Of a stretch of DNA of 64,000 nt, positions 34,507 through 43,945 are shown piece by piece. Under the pieces are notes generated by a model. The model did no database searches. It had not been told where the DNA came from and saw nothing but the letters and a program-made list of their open reading frames with translations. How positions within the stretch are numbered: position 1 is the stretch's first letter; every line of letters begins with the position of its first letter. This DNA comes from [Clostridium] leptum DSM 753. Its GTDB lineage: Bacteria; Bacillota; Clostridia; Oscillospirales; Acutalibacteraceae. The stretch lies in NCBI GenBank assembly GCA_000154345.1, contig DS480346.1, forward strand, positions 1 through 64,000, read 5' to 3'. Both the position numbers and the translations under genes were made by a program.

Positions 34507-35223
34507 TTACCGCTTTTCGGGAATACATCCCGCGATGAGCATTCCCTGGATATCCGCGATAACAGCAGGCTCCATGGCCCGCATGGGCATGGCTAAAATA
34601 GCGTTTTTCGGGGTAAACAATACCATCAGGTCATCAAATTCCTCAAAGCTGCTGGTGCCGTCCAGGGGAATTTCCCACTGGCCCTCGCCGGAGCCGACCA
34701 CCACCTCGTCGGGATAAATCTCCACCTCGATTTTCCTGCCGCCGGCGATCTCACCGGCCCGTTTCCGCATATCAAGGTACGGAACCAGCCAAACCGCCGC
34801 CGCGACCGCCAGGCTGAGGATTCCCAATGCCAGGTTATAGCCTCCCTGATACAAGCCGAAGGAGACGAAAAACAACGCCGCGGCCACAATTAAAATTCCG
34901 GTTTCCAGCCACGCCCGGCGGCCCACTGTTTTATAGATGTGAGCCCGTTTCAGGCAGGCCATGGCCTCCTCCCGGTTCAGGGTATAGGAAAGCTTGATGC
35001 CCGCGTACTGCTCCTCATATTCCGCCGCGTCCTCATCCTCTACAAACTCCGCGTCGGTGCCGTCCCAGTCGGGAGTATACTCCTCCTCCTGGGCCTGCTC
35101 CAGCTGCTCCGCCACATCGGCGGCCTGCAGCACCTCCGTCAGCTCCTGGGGATAATTTTCCTCGGCAGCCTCATCCCAATCGTCCTCCCGTATAGGGTTC
35201 GGACTGTCGTTGTTGGTTTCCAT
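34507..35223 (-). CDS. YcxB-like membrane protein
   Basis: A 238-aa protein. An acidic N-terminal stretch (about residues 1-75) is followed by LSYTLNREEAMACLKRAHIY, two membrane helices (about 105-125 and 130-150) and a C-terminal YcxB-like domain (EVEIYPDEVVVGSGEGQWEIPLDG...LMVLFTPKNAILAMPMRAM). The function is unknown. It lies between gyrB and the thioesterase gene; the 240 bases before it (35224-35465) show no gene. Confidence 0.7.
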   Translation of the reverse strand: METNNDSPNPIREDDWDEAAEENYPQELTEVLQAADVAEQLEQAQEEEYTPDWDGTDAEFVEDEDAAEYEEQYAGIKLSYTLNREEAMACLKRAHIYKTVGRRAWLETGILIVAAALFFVSFGLYQGGYNLALGILSLAVAAAVWLVPYLDMRKRAGEIAGGRKIEVEIYPDEVVVGSGEGQWEIPLDGTSSFEEFDDLMVLFTPKNAILAMPMRAMEPAVIADIQGMLIAGCIPEKR

Positions 35224-35465
35224 AAGCGCTGTCGCTTCCTCCTTCAGTATCAGTTAATCTTATAATGGGATTCCACAGGAATCCCGGATTCTCTCCGCTT
35301 TTTCGCGGGCAGGCCCGCGGCGTTTTACCGCTGGGAGAGGCAGCTTCATTCTCGCAATTTTCGGAGAAGCCGCCGGAAGCCCCGGCGCCTTTTTCTGCTC
35401 CGAGGGCGCCGGGGCGGGGATCAGAGCCCATTTTCCGGCGCTAAGCTGCCCAAGCCTTTCTCCCT

Positions 35466-37406
35466 TTAGACGTCCAGATTCTGAACATACTTGGCGTTTT
35501 TCTCGATAAATTCCCGCCTGGGCTCTACCTTGTCGCCCATCAGGATGGTAAAGGTTTCGTCCGCGGCGGCCGCGTCCTCCAGCTCTACCTTCAGCATGAT
35601 CCGGGTTTCCGGATTCATGGTGGTTTCCCAAAGCTGCTCGGAATCCATCTCGCCCAGGCCCTTATACCGCTGGATCGGCGCCGTGACGGTCATTTCCTTC
35701 AGCATTTGATCCCGTTCCTTATCGGAATAGGCGTAGTAATGGTTTTTGCCCTTGGTCAGCCGGTAGAGGGGGGGCTGGGCGATATAGATATGTCCCTCCT
35801 CGATCAGCGGCTTCATGAACCGGAAGAAAAACGTCAGCAGCAGGGTCCGGATATGGGACCCGTCCACGTCGGCATCCGCCATGATGATGACCTTGCCGTA
35901 ACGCAGCTTCGCCAGATCAAATTCATCTCCAATGCCGCATCCCAAAGCGGTGATAACCGGCATCAGCTTGTCATTGCCGTAGACCTTATCCAGCCTGGCC
36001 TTTTCCACGTTGAGCATTTTGCCCCACAGAGGAAGGATCGCCTGGAATTTCCGGTCCCGCCCGCCCTTGGCGGAGCCGCCGGCGGAATCTCCCTCTACGA
36101 TATAGATTTCCGTTTCCTCCGGATTTCTGGACTGGCAGTCCGCCAGCTTGCCCGGCAGGGCGGCGCTTTCCAGCGCGGATTTTCTTCTTACCAGCTCCCT
36201 GGCCTTCCGGGCGGCCTCTCTGGCCCGGCTGGCGGCCATAGCTTTTTCAAAGATGGCCCTGGCGGTAGCCGGGTTCTCCTCCAAATAAGCGGAAAGCTTT
36301 TCACTGATCAGATTATCCACCAGGGTGCGGATCTCCGTATTGCCCAGCTTCGCCTTGGTCTGGCCCTCAAACTGGGCTTCCTTCAGCTTGACGCTGATGA
36401 TGGCGGTCAGGCCCTCCCGCACATCCTCGCCGGACAGATTCTTATCCCCGTCCTTTAAGATATTATATTTTCTGGCGTAATCGTTCATAATTCTGGTGAG
36501 GGCCCGTTTAAAGCCCTCCTCATGGGTGCCGCCGTCGGTGGTATGGATATTGTTGGCAAAGGAGATCAACAGCTCGTTGTAGCTTTCGTTATACTGCATG
36601 GCCACCTCGGCCTCGGCGGAGCCGTCGGTGAGGGCGCCCTTTACATGGATAATATCCGGATGAATGACCTCCAGGGATTTCCTTTTATGCAGGAACTCCA
36701 CAAAGCTGGAGATGCCGCCCTCGTAAAGGAAATTCTTCTGCACCCTGTTTTCCGGATCCCGCTCGTCCACCAGCTCGATATGGATGCCAGCGTTCAGAAA
36801 CGCCTGCTCCCGCAGACGGGTTTCCAGGGTTTCATATTCGTAGACCGTGCTTTCGCTGAAAATCTCCGGATCCGCCTGGAAGGTGACCTTCGTCCCTGTT
36901 TTTGTGGTGTCGCCTATCATCTCCAGGTCGGTGATGGTTTTTCCCCGTTCAAACCGCTGGCGGTAAATATGAGCGCCGTCGCTGACCTCTACCTCCAGCC
37001 AGGTGGAGAGGGCGTTGACCACCGAGGCTCCCACGCCGTGAAGGCCGCCGGAAACCTTGTAGCCGCCGCCGCCGAACTTTCCGCCGGCGTGAAGCACAGT
37101 AAACACCACCGTCACCGCGGGGATTCCCATTTTTGGCTGGATTCCCACTGGGATGCCGCGGCCGTTGTCCTCTACCACGATGATATCGCCGGGGAGAATC
37201 CGCACGTCGATTTTATCGCAGTAGCCGGCCAGGGCCTCGTCGATGGCGTTGTCCACGATCTCGTAGACCAGGTGATGCAGGCCCCTGGGCCCGGTGGAGC
37301 CGATATACATGCCCGGACGCTTCCGGACGGCCTCCAGTCCCTCCAGCACCTGTATGTCGCTTGCGCCGTATTCTTCGTTGGTTTGCGTAATCTCATTGTT
37401 TTCCAA
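35466..37406 (-). CDS. gyrB: DNA gyrase subunit B
   Basis: A 646-aa ATPase subunit of gyrase. GHKL ATP-binding motifs are VVEDNGRGIPVGI and GGLHGVGASVVNALS; the Toprim domain is in IVEGDSAGGSAKGGRDR and MADADVDGSHIR. The C-terminus is typical (RREFIEKNAKYVQNLDV). The start codon is TTG at 37406, with GGAGG about 9 bases upstream. It follows the zinc-ribbon gene by 14 bases and probably shares a transcript with it and remB. Confidence 0.97.
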   Translation of the reverse strand: MENNEITQTNEEYGASDIQVLEGLEAVRKRPGMYIGSTGPRGLHHLVYEIVDNAIDEALAGYCDKIDVRILPGDIIVVEDNGRGIPVGIQPKMGIPAVTVVFTVLHAGGKFGGGGYKVSGGLHGVGASVVNALSTWLEVEVSDGAHIYRQRFERGKTITDLEMIGDTTKTGTKVTFQADPEIFSESTVYEYETLETRLREQAFLNAGIHIELVDERDPENRVQKNFLYEGGISSFVEFLHKRKSLEVIHPDIIHVKGALTDGSAEAEVAMQYNESYNELLISFANNIHTTDGGTHEEGFKRALTRIMNDYARKYNILKDGDKNLSGEDVREGLTAIISVKLKEAQFEGQTKAKLGNTEIRTLVDNLISEKLSAYLEENPATARAIFEKAMAASRAREAARKARELVRRKSALESAALPGKLADCQSRNPEETEIYIVEGDSAGGSAKGGRDRKFQAILPLWGKMLNVEKARLDKVYGNDKLMPVITALGCGIGDEFDLAKLRYGKVIIMADADVDGSHIRTLLLTFFFRFMKPLIEEGHIYIAQPPLYRLTKGKNHYYAYSDKERDQMLKEMTVTAPIQRYKGLGEMDSEQLWETTMNPETRIMLKVELEDAAAADETFTILMGDKVEPRREFIEKNAKYVQNLDV

Positions 37407-37420
37407 GGTGAAACCTCCAT

Positions 37421-38122
37421 TTATTCATCGATGAAATCCTGTAAAATCTGATCTATTTCTTCTTCCGTCCCCCCGGGCTTTTTCGGCGGGTCCACCCGCC
37501 GTTTGGCCGGCCTTTGGGCCTGCCGCCTTTTGGAAACGGAAGGATTATTTTTTACCTTATCGATCCGCCTGGTTTCCTCAAATAAGGAAAAATCATATTT
37601 TGAGGAATAATAGCCGCTGTGGGAAGCGCTGCTGATTTCCAGGGAATCCCCGGCGTTTTTCCCGGGCGGGTCCGGATCATAGAATTTTTCCCGGTATGGA
37701 TCCGCTTTTTCTTCCGAAACCGGCCGTTCCTCCGAAAACGCGCCGGCGGCGCGGCGGCCGGAAAGCTCTCTGTGGAAGGAACCGGCGGGCTTTGCGCCTC
37801 TGACATGCTTTTTTCTATGCCCCTTCATGGGCGAAAGCACAATAGTGAAGGGAGCCAGGAGAAAAAAGAACAGAAAGGGAACGATGATCAGGAGAACATG
37901 ACCGAACTGAATCCCCTGCCGGAAGATTACCAGCAAAACGGCGATGAGAAAGCCCAAAGCTGAGGCTGCGGCGGCGAAGGTTCTCAGCCTTTTGGTATAC
38001 CGGATATTAGACGCTTTCCCGCACCGCGGGCACCGGTATTCCCCGTCCTTATGGATGCCCCAGGCCTGCAAATAGGACATTCTGCTTTTGCAGTAGGGAC
38101 AAAACGGCAATTGATTTTTCAT
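37421..38122 (-). CDS. Zinc-ribbon membrane protein of unknown function
   Basis: A 233-aa protein starting MKNQLPFCPYCKSRMSYLQ. Two cysteine pairs (CPYC and CPRCG) form a zinc ribbon in the first 40 residues; two membrane helices follow at about 55-75 and 80-105; the rest is charged and probably disordered. I chose the ATG at 38122 because it puts the ribbon at the N-terminus; a longer frame overlaps remB. It lies between remB and gyrB. No named family. Confidence 0.7.
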   Translation of the reverse strand: MKNQLPFCPYCKSRMSYLQAWGIHKDGEYRCPRCGKASNIRYTKRLRTFAAAASALGFLIAVLLVIFRQGIQFGHVLLIIVPFLFFFLLAPFTIVLSPMKGHRKKHVRGAKPAGSFHRELSGRRAAGAFSEERPVSEEKADPYREKFYDPDPPGKNAGDSLEISSASHSGYYSSKYDFSLFEETRRIDKVKNNPSVSKRRQAQRPAKRRVDPPKKPGGTEEEIDQILQDFIDE

Positions 38123-38130
38123 ATTCCATC

Positions 38131-38439
38131 CTACCTTTCCGGAGCCGGCGCTTCCTTTGGAATCGAAATCAGATTGGTTTCTGTGGTTTTCAGAAAATCC
38201 ATCCGCTTCAGCAGGGTGGAGGAAGAAATCTGACTGATATACACGGTGGTTCTTTTCTTTTCCGCGCACACCACAAAGGATTTTGGCAGTTCCATAGATA
38301 CGTTAACCACTTTGCCGCTTTTTTCCGCCTGAGTCAGATAATCCCGGGTAAATTTGGAGATGGTGGAGGTATCCAGATCAAAGATTCCCACAATGCTGTC
38401 CATCTTTACCACGGTTTCCTGGCCCAAATGAAGATACAT
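38131..38439 (-). CDS. remB: Extracellular matrix regulator RemB-like (DUF370)
   Basis: A 102-aa protein starting MYLHLGQETVVKMDSIVGIFD, which is the DUF370/RemB (YaaB) pattern. In B. subtilis remB lies between recF and gyrB and affects biofilm matrix expression; the position here is the same apart from the inserted zinc-ribbon gene. The C-terminal 30 residues (FLKTTETNLISIPKEAPAPER) extend beyond the short family core. Its 190-bp upstream region (38440-38625) is very AT-rich and likely carries the promoter of the remB-gyrB group. Confidence 0.88.
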   Translation of the reverse strand: MYLHLGQETVVKMDSIVGIFDLDTSTISKFTRDYLTQAEKSGKVVNVSMELPKSFVVCAEKKRTTVYISQISSSTLLKRMDFLKTTETNLISIPKEAPAPER

Positions 38440-38625
38440 AAGTTCTTCTCCTCTAACGATAAATCAAATGAAATCGAATAAATATATTATAAAAATAAAA
38501 CAAATAAAATGGAATAAACAAAATAAAAGAGATTAAAAAATTTCCAGTGCGTTTCCGGACCTCTTACCGGCCTTCAAGCCTTTGACCGAAGGCCCCGACT
38601 GTCTTTTTGCTTTTCCAAGGCCCTG

Positions 38626-39732
38626 TTACCCCCGGATCTCTCCGTTTTCTACGTAAAAGGTTCTGCCCTGGGATAAGCCCGAAATGGAGTTGGGATCGCA
38701 GCAGGTGATAAACACCTGCCAGCCCTGGATTTTGTTCAGCAGGTAGTCCTGGCGGGAGGCGTCCAGCTCGCTCATCACGTCGTCCAGCAGAATCACCGGC
38801 TTTTCCCCCAGAGCTTCCGCCAGCAGGGCGGCCTCCGCCAGCTTCAGCGCCAGCACGCAGGAACGCTGCTGCCCCTGGGAGCCGTATTCCCTGGCGGATT
38901 TTTCCTGAACGGTCACCAGCAAGTCGTCCCGGTGGGGCCCCTTCGTGGTGAACCCGGCGTTCAGATCCTCTTTTCTCCCGTTTTGCAGCAGAGAGAAAAG
39001 CCTCTCCCGATACCCGGCTTCCTCCCCGCCGTCCCTGAGCAGGCCGCTGTCATAGCGGACGGCGAACCTTTCCCTTCCCTGGGAAATGCCGTCGTAAATC
39101 TCTCCGGCGGCCTCGGAAAGCCTTTCAAGATAGCGCTTTCGTTCTATGATAATAGCCGCCCCCAGTCCCGATAGCTTTTCGTCCCAGATCTCCAGGGTTT
39201 CCAAAAGCTCCGAATGATAGGAAATATCCTTGAGCAGGGTATTCCTTTGGGCCAGGGTCCGGCTGTATTGGCTCAGCAGCCTGGCATAGGCGGGTTTTCT
39301 CTGGCAAAGGGCGGCATCCAAAAATTTCCGCCGCATAGACGGCCCCTCCTTAACAAGGGAAAGGTGGTCCGGAGAAAATACCACGGCACAGAATTTGCCA
39401 ATCAGCGACGAGGCAGCCGGCTGGTCCACCCCATTAAGCTGAGCGGCCCGTTTTTTCGCCCCCCGGCCGATGGTGATTTTCGCCGTCTGCTCCCGTTCCT
39501 CCGCCTCGAAATCCAGCGCCAGCACGGCGCCGGCCCGGGAGGAAAAGGCGATCAGCTCCTGATCCCTGGCGCCCCGGAAGGACCTCCCCCCGGTAAACAG
39601 CCAAACCGCCTCCAGCAGATTGGTTTTGCCCTGGGCGTTATCCCCGCAGATCACGTTGACCTGAGGCCCGGGGATCAGCTCATTCTCTTTTAAATTGCGG
39701 TAATCCCGAAAACCAAGCCGGTTGACCTTCAC
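38626..39732 (-). CDS. recF: DNA replication and repair protein RecF
   Basis: A 368-aa SMC-like ATPase that helps load RecA at gaps. Walker A GDNAQGKTN begins at residue 30, the signature region is YGSQGQQRSCVLALKLAEA and Walker B is VILLDDVMSELD. The start is a GTG at 39732 immediately after the yaaA stop, so the two are translationally coupled. Length is normal. Confidence 0.96.
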   Translation of the reverse strand: MKVNRLGFRDYRNLKENELIPGPQVNVICGDNAQGKTNLLEAVWLFTGGRSFRGARDQELIAFSSRAGAVLALDFEAEEREQTAKITIGRGAKKRAAQLNGVDQPAASSLIGKFCAVVFSPDHLSLVKEGPSMRRKFLDAALCQRKPAYARLLSQYSRTLAQRNTLLKDISYHSELLETLEIWDEKLSGLGAAIIIERKRYLERLSEAAGEIYDGISQGRERFAVRYDSGLLRDGGEEAGYRERLFSLLQNGRKEDLNAGFTTKGPHRDDLLVTVQEKSAREYGSQGQQRSCVLALKLAEAALLAEALGEKPVILLDDVMSELDASRQDYLLNKIQGWQVFITCCDPNSISGLSQGRTFYVENGEIRG

Positions 39733-39948
39733 TTACGCCAGCACCTCAATCAACAGCTCCCCGATCTGAGCGGTATCGCCGGGGCGCATTTTTTTTCCCC
39801 GCATGGTGCAGACCTCCCCGTTGACCAAAACCTGGCCGCTCTGAATGGCTACCTTGGCCTGGCCGCCGGTGACCGCGCCGCCGGAAAGCTTTAATAGGGA
39901 ATCTAAACGGATAAATTCCGTATCAATCTGGATTTGTTCCTTTTTCAT
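39733..39948 (-). CDS. yaaA: S4-domain RNA-binding protein YaaA
   Basis: A 71-aa single S4 domain (FIRLDSLLKLSGGAVTGGQAKV, VLVNGEVCTMRGKKMRPGD). It lies between dnaN and recF as in B. subtilis, with 18 bases to the dnaN stop and direct contact with recF. It is probably ribosome-associated. Confidence 0.93.
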   Translation of the reverse strand: MKKEQIQIDTEFIRLDSLLKLSGGAVTGGQAKVAIQSGQVLVNGEVCTMRGKKMRPGDTAQIGELLIEVLA

Positions 39949-39966
39949 GAATGCTCCTTACTGATC

Positions 39967-41088
39967 TTATTCCTGCTTCAGCCGGACGGGCAGCACCAGG
40001 AACAGGAAAGAATCCCCCTGGGTGGGAACGATCTTCATGGGGCTGACCGGGCCGGTCAGCTGAACCTTGACCTCGTCCGTGTCCGCATTCCGCAGGGCGT
40101 CCAGCAGATAACGGTTGTTAAAGCCGATCTCCACCTCCGGCCCGGTAATCTGGGCGGAAAGCTCGTCGTTGGCCTTGCCGATCGAGGTGACGCAGGAAAT
40201 CTTGATTTCCCCGTCCTCGGAGAAAATGCAGCGCACCGGGCTTTTCAGCCGGTCGGTGATCAGCAGGGAGACGCGCTCCACACTGTTGATCAGGTTTCTG
40301 GTGTTCACTGTCACCTCTGTGGTGAACTGGGCGGGAATCGCCGCCTTATAATCCAGGAATTCTCCCTCTAAAAGCCGGGAGATCACGGAATATTTCTCGA
40401 TCTTGAAAATAATGTGCCGCCTGCCCACCAGGATCTCCACGTTTTCATCCTGGTCCGGCAGCAGCTTGATCACCTCGGAGAGGGTCTTGCCCGGCACCAC
40501 AAACCGGATCTCGTCCTCCTCCTCAAATTTCAAGTTGATCATTTCCGTCCGCATGGCCAGCCGGTAGCCGTCCACAGACACCAGGCGGATGATTCCGTTC
40601 TCAATATTGAACAGGGTGCCGGTATGGACGGGCTTAGCGTCGGTATCCGCCACCGCGAACAGGGTCTGGCGGATCATGCTTTTCAGAATCGGGCTGGTCA
40701 GGTCGATGCTGGAGGCCCCCTCCACGGAGGGAAGCTCCGGATATTCGGAGCTGGGGATGCCTACAATGGAAAATTCCGAAGGGCCGCAGGTGATCTGGGT
40801 GATCATTTTTTCGTCCACCAGAATGGTCACCGTTTCATCAGGCAGCCTTCTCACGATATCGCCAAACAGCCTGGCGCTGAGAACCACCTCTCCCGGCTCG
40901 TCCACCTGGGCCTCGATCACCGTTGTGATGCCCAGCTCCAGGTCATAGCCGCAAAGCTTTAAATCGCCGTTCGTGGTGGTTTTCAAGAGAATCCCCTCCA
41001 AGGCGGCCAGTGTGGATTTTGAGGAAACGGCTCTCTGTACGTTGGAAACCGCCTCCACCAGCTGAGATTTTTGACATTGAATTTTCAT
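39967..41088 (-). CDS. dnaN: DNA polymerase III beta sliding clamp
   Basis: A 373-aa processivity clamp. The start MKIQCQKSQLVEAVSNVQRAV at 41088 has AGGAGG before it; the frame stays open upstream only by chance. Three clamp domains are recognisable (LEGILLKTT, ILKSMIRQTLFAV, ERVSLLITDRLKSPVR), and the C-terminus PVSPMKIVP...FLFLVLPVRL is the usual protein-binding end. Confidence 0.97.
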   Translation of the reverse strand: MKIQCQKSQLVEAVSNVQRAVSSKSTLAALEGILLKTTTNGDLKLCGYDLELGITTVIEAQVDEPGEVVLSARLFGDIVRRLPDETVTILVDEKMITQITCGPSEFSIVGIPSSEYPELPSVEGASSIDLTSPILKSMIRQTLFAVADTDAKPVHTGTLFNIENGIIRLVSVDGYRLAMRTEMINLKFEEEDEIRFVVPGKTLSEVIKLLPDQDENVEILVGRRHIIFKIEKYSVISRLLEGEFLDYKAAIPAQFTTEVTVNTRNLINSVERVSLLITDRLKSPVRCIFSEDGEIKISCVTSIGKANDELSAQITGPEVEIGFNNRYLLDALRNADTDEVKVQLTGPVSPMKIVPTQGDSFLFLVLPVRLKQE

Positions 41089-41648
41089 AAAAACCTCCTG
41101 CTTTCTTTCATAAAAAGTAGATTTAAGGGCTTTCCCGCTTATGCGAAAACAATAAAGCAGAATTCCCGTTTGGTATTCTTTTCCAGGTTCAATTCCGGGC
41201 CTGGCGGATTTCAGCGGTTCGGCTTTGCCTGCCGCTTGTATTTCGCCGGGCTTTTTTTGAGTCCGGTCCGAAAGGATAAGATTTTCCACAGGGGAAACGC
41301 TCCGGGGAGGGGGCGTCCCTCTGTTTGGCCGGAATCCGGCTGGCAAAGGAAAATCTCTCTTTAGGAAAGGACAGAATAGTAATTATTAATAGCAATAGTA
41401 GTAGGGGCCGTGAAAATGTGGAAAAGCCTTTTTTTCTTAGGAAATCCGGGAAGAAAACGGGAAAAGCCCCTGTGGAATGGATGTGGCGGACGGGTGGAAA
41501 GAAAAGCGGCGCCCTGTAGTTTTACACATCCCCGTGGAAATCCGGCGGTGGAATGTGGAAAAAAAGTGGAAAAGAGAAGCGGACGGAAGCTTTGGTTTTC
41601 CACCGGTTTTGTGGAATGTGGAAAGCTTATCCACCGGGATGTGTAAAA
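41089..41648. other. oriC: Replication origin region between dnaA and dnaN
   Basis: This 560-bp gene-free stretch has many DnaA-box-like 9-mers: TTTTCCACA at 41282, TGTGGAAAA at 41417 and 41554, TTTTCCACC at 41596, TGTGGAAAG at 41617, TTATCCACC at 41627, and TGTGGAATG at 41471 and 41610. The cluster is densest at 41410-41640, next to dnaA. An AT-rich run at 41375-41405 could be the unwinding element. Gene orientation switches just beyond dnaA, as expected for a bidirectional origin. Confidence 0.85.
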
Positions 41649-42965
41649 TCAGCGGTCCCGGATATTTTTGATGATATCCTCCACCATGGCCTTGGTTTTG
41701 GAATCCTTTTTCATGTTTTTCTCCACCTGCTGCACCGCGTACACCACGGTGGAGTGATCCCTGCCGCCGAACTCCTCGCCGATCGTGGTCATGGAGAGCT
41801 GGGTGATCTCCCGCACCACGTAAACGGCGATCTGCCGGGCGTTGGAAATGTTGGCGCTCCGCTTGGAGGACCGGATATCGTCGGGGGAAACCCCGAAGGT
41901 GCGGCCCACCTCCTCGATGATCTTCTCTACCGTCAGCGGAGGCGGCTGGTCGTTGTTCAGAATGTCTGAGATGGCGGTCTGGGCGTTCGCCATGGTGGGG
42001 GCGTCCCCGTTTAAAAGCCAGTTGGCTTTCATTTTCTTTACCGCGCCCTCCAGCTGCCGGATATTGGTTTTCAGACGGGTGGCAATGTATTCGCACACAT
42101 CGCCTGGCAGCTCCAGATCCAGGGCCTCCGCTTTCCTTTTTATAATAGCGATCCTGGTCTCAAAATCCGGGGGCTGAATGTCGGCGATCAGGCCCCATTC
42201 AAACCGGGTGCGGAGCCTGTCCTCCAGAGTCTGGATCTCCTTGGGAGGACGGTCGGATGTAAGGACGATCTGCTTTTTTGCTTCATACAGGGAATTAAAG
42301 GTATGGAAAAATTCCTCCTGGGTGGAATCCTTGCCGGCGATAAATTGGATGTCGTCTACCAGAAGCACGTCGGTTTTCCGGTATTTCTGATGAAAGGTGG
42401 AGGTTGTCCCATGCTGGATCGCGTCGATCAGCTCGTTAGTGAAATCGTCTCCCTTTATGTACAGGGTGGTCATCTCCGGGTGGCTGCGCTTCAGGTCGTT
42501 GCAGATGGCGTAAAGCAGATGGGTTTTTCCCAGGCCGGAGTTTCCGTAAATGAACAGGGGATTGTAGGCGCCGGCCGGATTAGCCGCCACCGCCAGCGAG
42601 GCGGCGTGGGCGAATTTATTGGAGGAGCCTACGATATAGGTGTCAAAGGTGAACTCATATTCCGAGTCGATAGCCAGGTTGTCGTTTGGGGCCGCCTTCT
42701 TTTCGCCGGCCTCGTTGGGAATGGTAAAGATAATGTTGATGCCCGAGCCGAAAATCTCGTGGACTGCGGAATTTAACAGGGGCATATAGCATCGGTTCAG
42801 GGTCTGCCGGTGAAACTCGTTGGGCACCATCAGGATGGCGTCCCCCGCGTCGAAGTCCAGCTTGACGGGCTCGATCCGGCTGATCCAGGTTTTATAAGCA
42901 ACGTCCGTAATATGGGCCTTGCAGTAATCGCAGATCAGATCCCATGCTTCGTGAAAGGATTCCAT
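41649..42965 (-). CDS. dnaA: Chromosomal replication initiator DnaA
   Basis: A 438-aa AAA+ initiator. Domain I is residues 1-80, with a short linker to about 100. Walker A GNSGLGKT is at residues 141-148 and Walker B LLVDDIQF at 201-208. The C-terminal box-binding signature is GGRDHSTVVYAV around 405-416. It binds the boxes in the dnaA-dnaN spacer. The promoter should lie in 42966-43100. Confidence 0.98.
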   Translation of the reverse strand: MESFHEAWDLICDYCKAHITDVAYKTWISRIEPVKLDFDAGDAILMVPNEFHRQTLNRCYMPLLNSAVHEIFGSGINIIFTIPNEAGEKKAAPNDNLAIDSEYEFTFDTYIVGSSNKFAHAASLAVAANPAGAYNPLFIYGNSGLGKTHLLYAICNDLKRSHPEMTTLYIKGDDFTNELIDAIQHGTTSTFHQKYRKTDVLLVDDIQFIAGKDSTQEEFFHTFNSLYEAKKQIVLTSDRPPKEIQTLEDRLRTRFEWGLIADIQPPDFETRIAIIKRKAEALDLELPGDVCEYIATRLKTNIRQLEGAVKKMKANWLLNGDAPTMANAQTAISDILNNDQPPPLTVEKIIEEVGRTFGVSPDDIRSSKRSANISNARQIAVYVVREITQLSMTTIGEEFGGRDHSTVVYAVQQVEKNMKKDSKTKAMVEDIIKNIRDR

Positions 42966-43292
42966 TCTATCTTCCTCCGAATGTAATTTTCAGATATCAG
43001 CCGCCTGCCGGGAGAGGCAGGCGCTATATAGAATTATTTTATCACAAATTCCCGGAATACACAAATAGTTTTCCACATGTTTCATTTGGAAGAAAAAACC
43101 TAAAATTTTTTATTTTTGTGAGATTTCATCATGTTGTGGGGCGGCTTCTTTTCTTTCACAAGGTTTTGGGCCTGAAGGGCCTGAAAAAAGGAAAAGATTC
43201 GGGATGATCTGGGCTGAAAAGGTTGACAGCCGCCCTATTTTTCATATATAATGCTAAATTGCAAGGTTTTACGCTGGAAAGGGGGGTTACTC
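42966..43292. other. Divergent dnaA-rpmH intergenic region
   Basis: About 330 AT-rich bases containing a DnaA-box-like TTTTCCACA at 43069-43077, probably part of the origin or of dnaA autoregulation, and the rpmH promoter. No gene. Confidence 0.7.
43223..43252 (+). promoter_or_regulatory. Promoter of rpmH-rnpA-yidD-yidC-jag
   Basis: TTGACA, an 18-base spacer and TATAAT, 40 bases before the rpmH start. Confidence 0.85.
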
Positions 43293-43427
43293 ATGCTGAG
43301 AACTTACCAGCCGAAGAAGCTCCACAGAAAAAAGGAGCATGGCTTTAGAAAGAGAATGGCTGACAGAAACGGCCGCAAGGTATTGTCTCGCCGCAGGGCA
43401 AAGGGAAGAAAGCATCTTTCTTATTAA
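43293..43427 (+). CDS. rpmH: Ribosomal protein L34
   Basis: A 44-aa protein, MLRTYQPKKLHRKKEHGF through KGRKHLSY, the canonical L34 of the 50S subunit. A GGAAAGGGGGG purine run serves as ribosome binding site. It is first in the standard rpmH-rnpA-yidD-yidC-jag order. Confidence 0.97.
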   Translation: MLRTYQPKKLHRKKEHGFRKRMADRNGRKVLSRRRAKGRKHLSY

Positions 43428-43600
43428 TGGAGTCTTTTTCATTAATATTGGCTGAATTTTAGGTTTTTAACGGAAAAGACCGGCAGGGGGTGAGAGTTCC
43501 CTGCCGAAATAAAAGTGAAAAACAAAATTTCGCTGGAAAGATCGATGAAATCGGACAAGGCCGCGGGAACTGAAGCCGTGGGACGAAAACAGGGGAGCAC

Positions 43601-43945
43601 ATGAAACCGAACGCCATGTTCACAACGCTGAAGGAAAATAAGGATTTTCGCCGCCTTTACCACAGGGGAAAATCTTATGTATCTCCTGTTTTGGTTACTT
43701 ATGTGATGAAAAATCGGAAAGCCGGCCTGCGGATTGGATTTACTACCAGCAAGAAGATCGGAATCGCGGTGCAGCGAAACCGGTCCCGCAGGATCATGCG
43801 GGAAGCGTTCCGGCTGATCGCGCCGGAATTGAAAACAGGATATGATTTTGTTTTTGTAGCCCGGGGAAAAACGCCCTTTGTAAAATGTGAGGCCGTGAAA
43901 AGGGCGATGACAAAGCAGCTGAAAGAGGCGGGAGTTTTCAAATGA
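43601..43945 (+). CDS. rnpA: Ribonuclease P protein component
   Basis: A 114-aa basic protein that binds RNase P RNA for tRNA 5' maturation. The conserved RNR motif is in AVQRNRSRRIMREAFRL, and LKENKDFRRLYHRGKS is the usual N-terminal block. It overlaps yidD by four bases (ATGA). The 170 bases after rpmH show no gene. Confidence 0.95.
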   Translation: MKPNAMFTTLKENKDFRRLYHRGKSYVSPVLVTYVMKNRKAGLRIGFTTSKKIGIAVQRNRSRRIMREAFRLIAPELKTGYDFVFVARGKTPFVKCEAVKRAMTKQLKEAGVFK

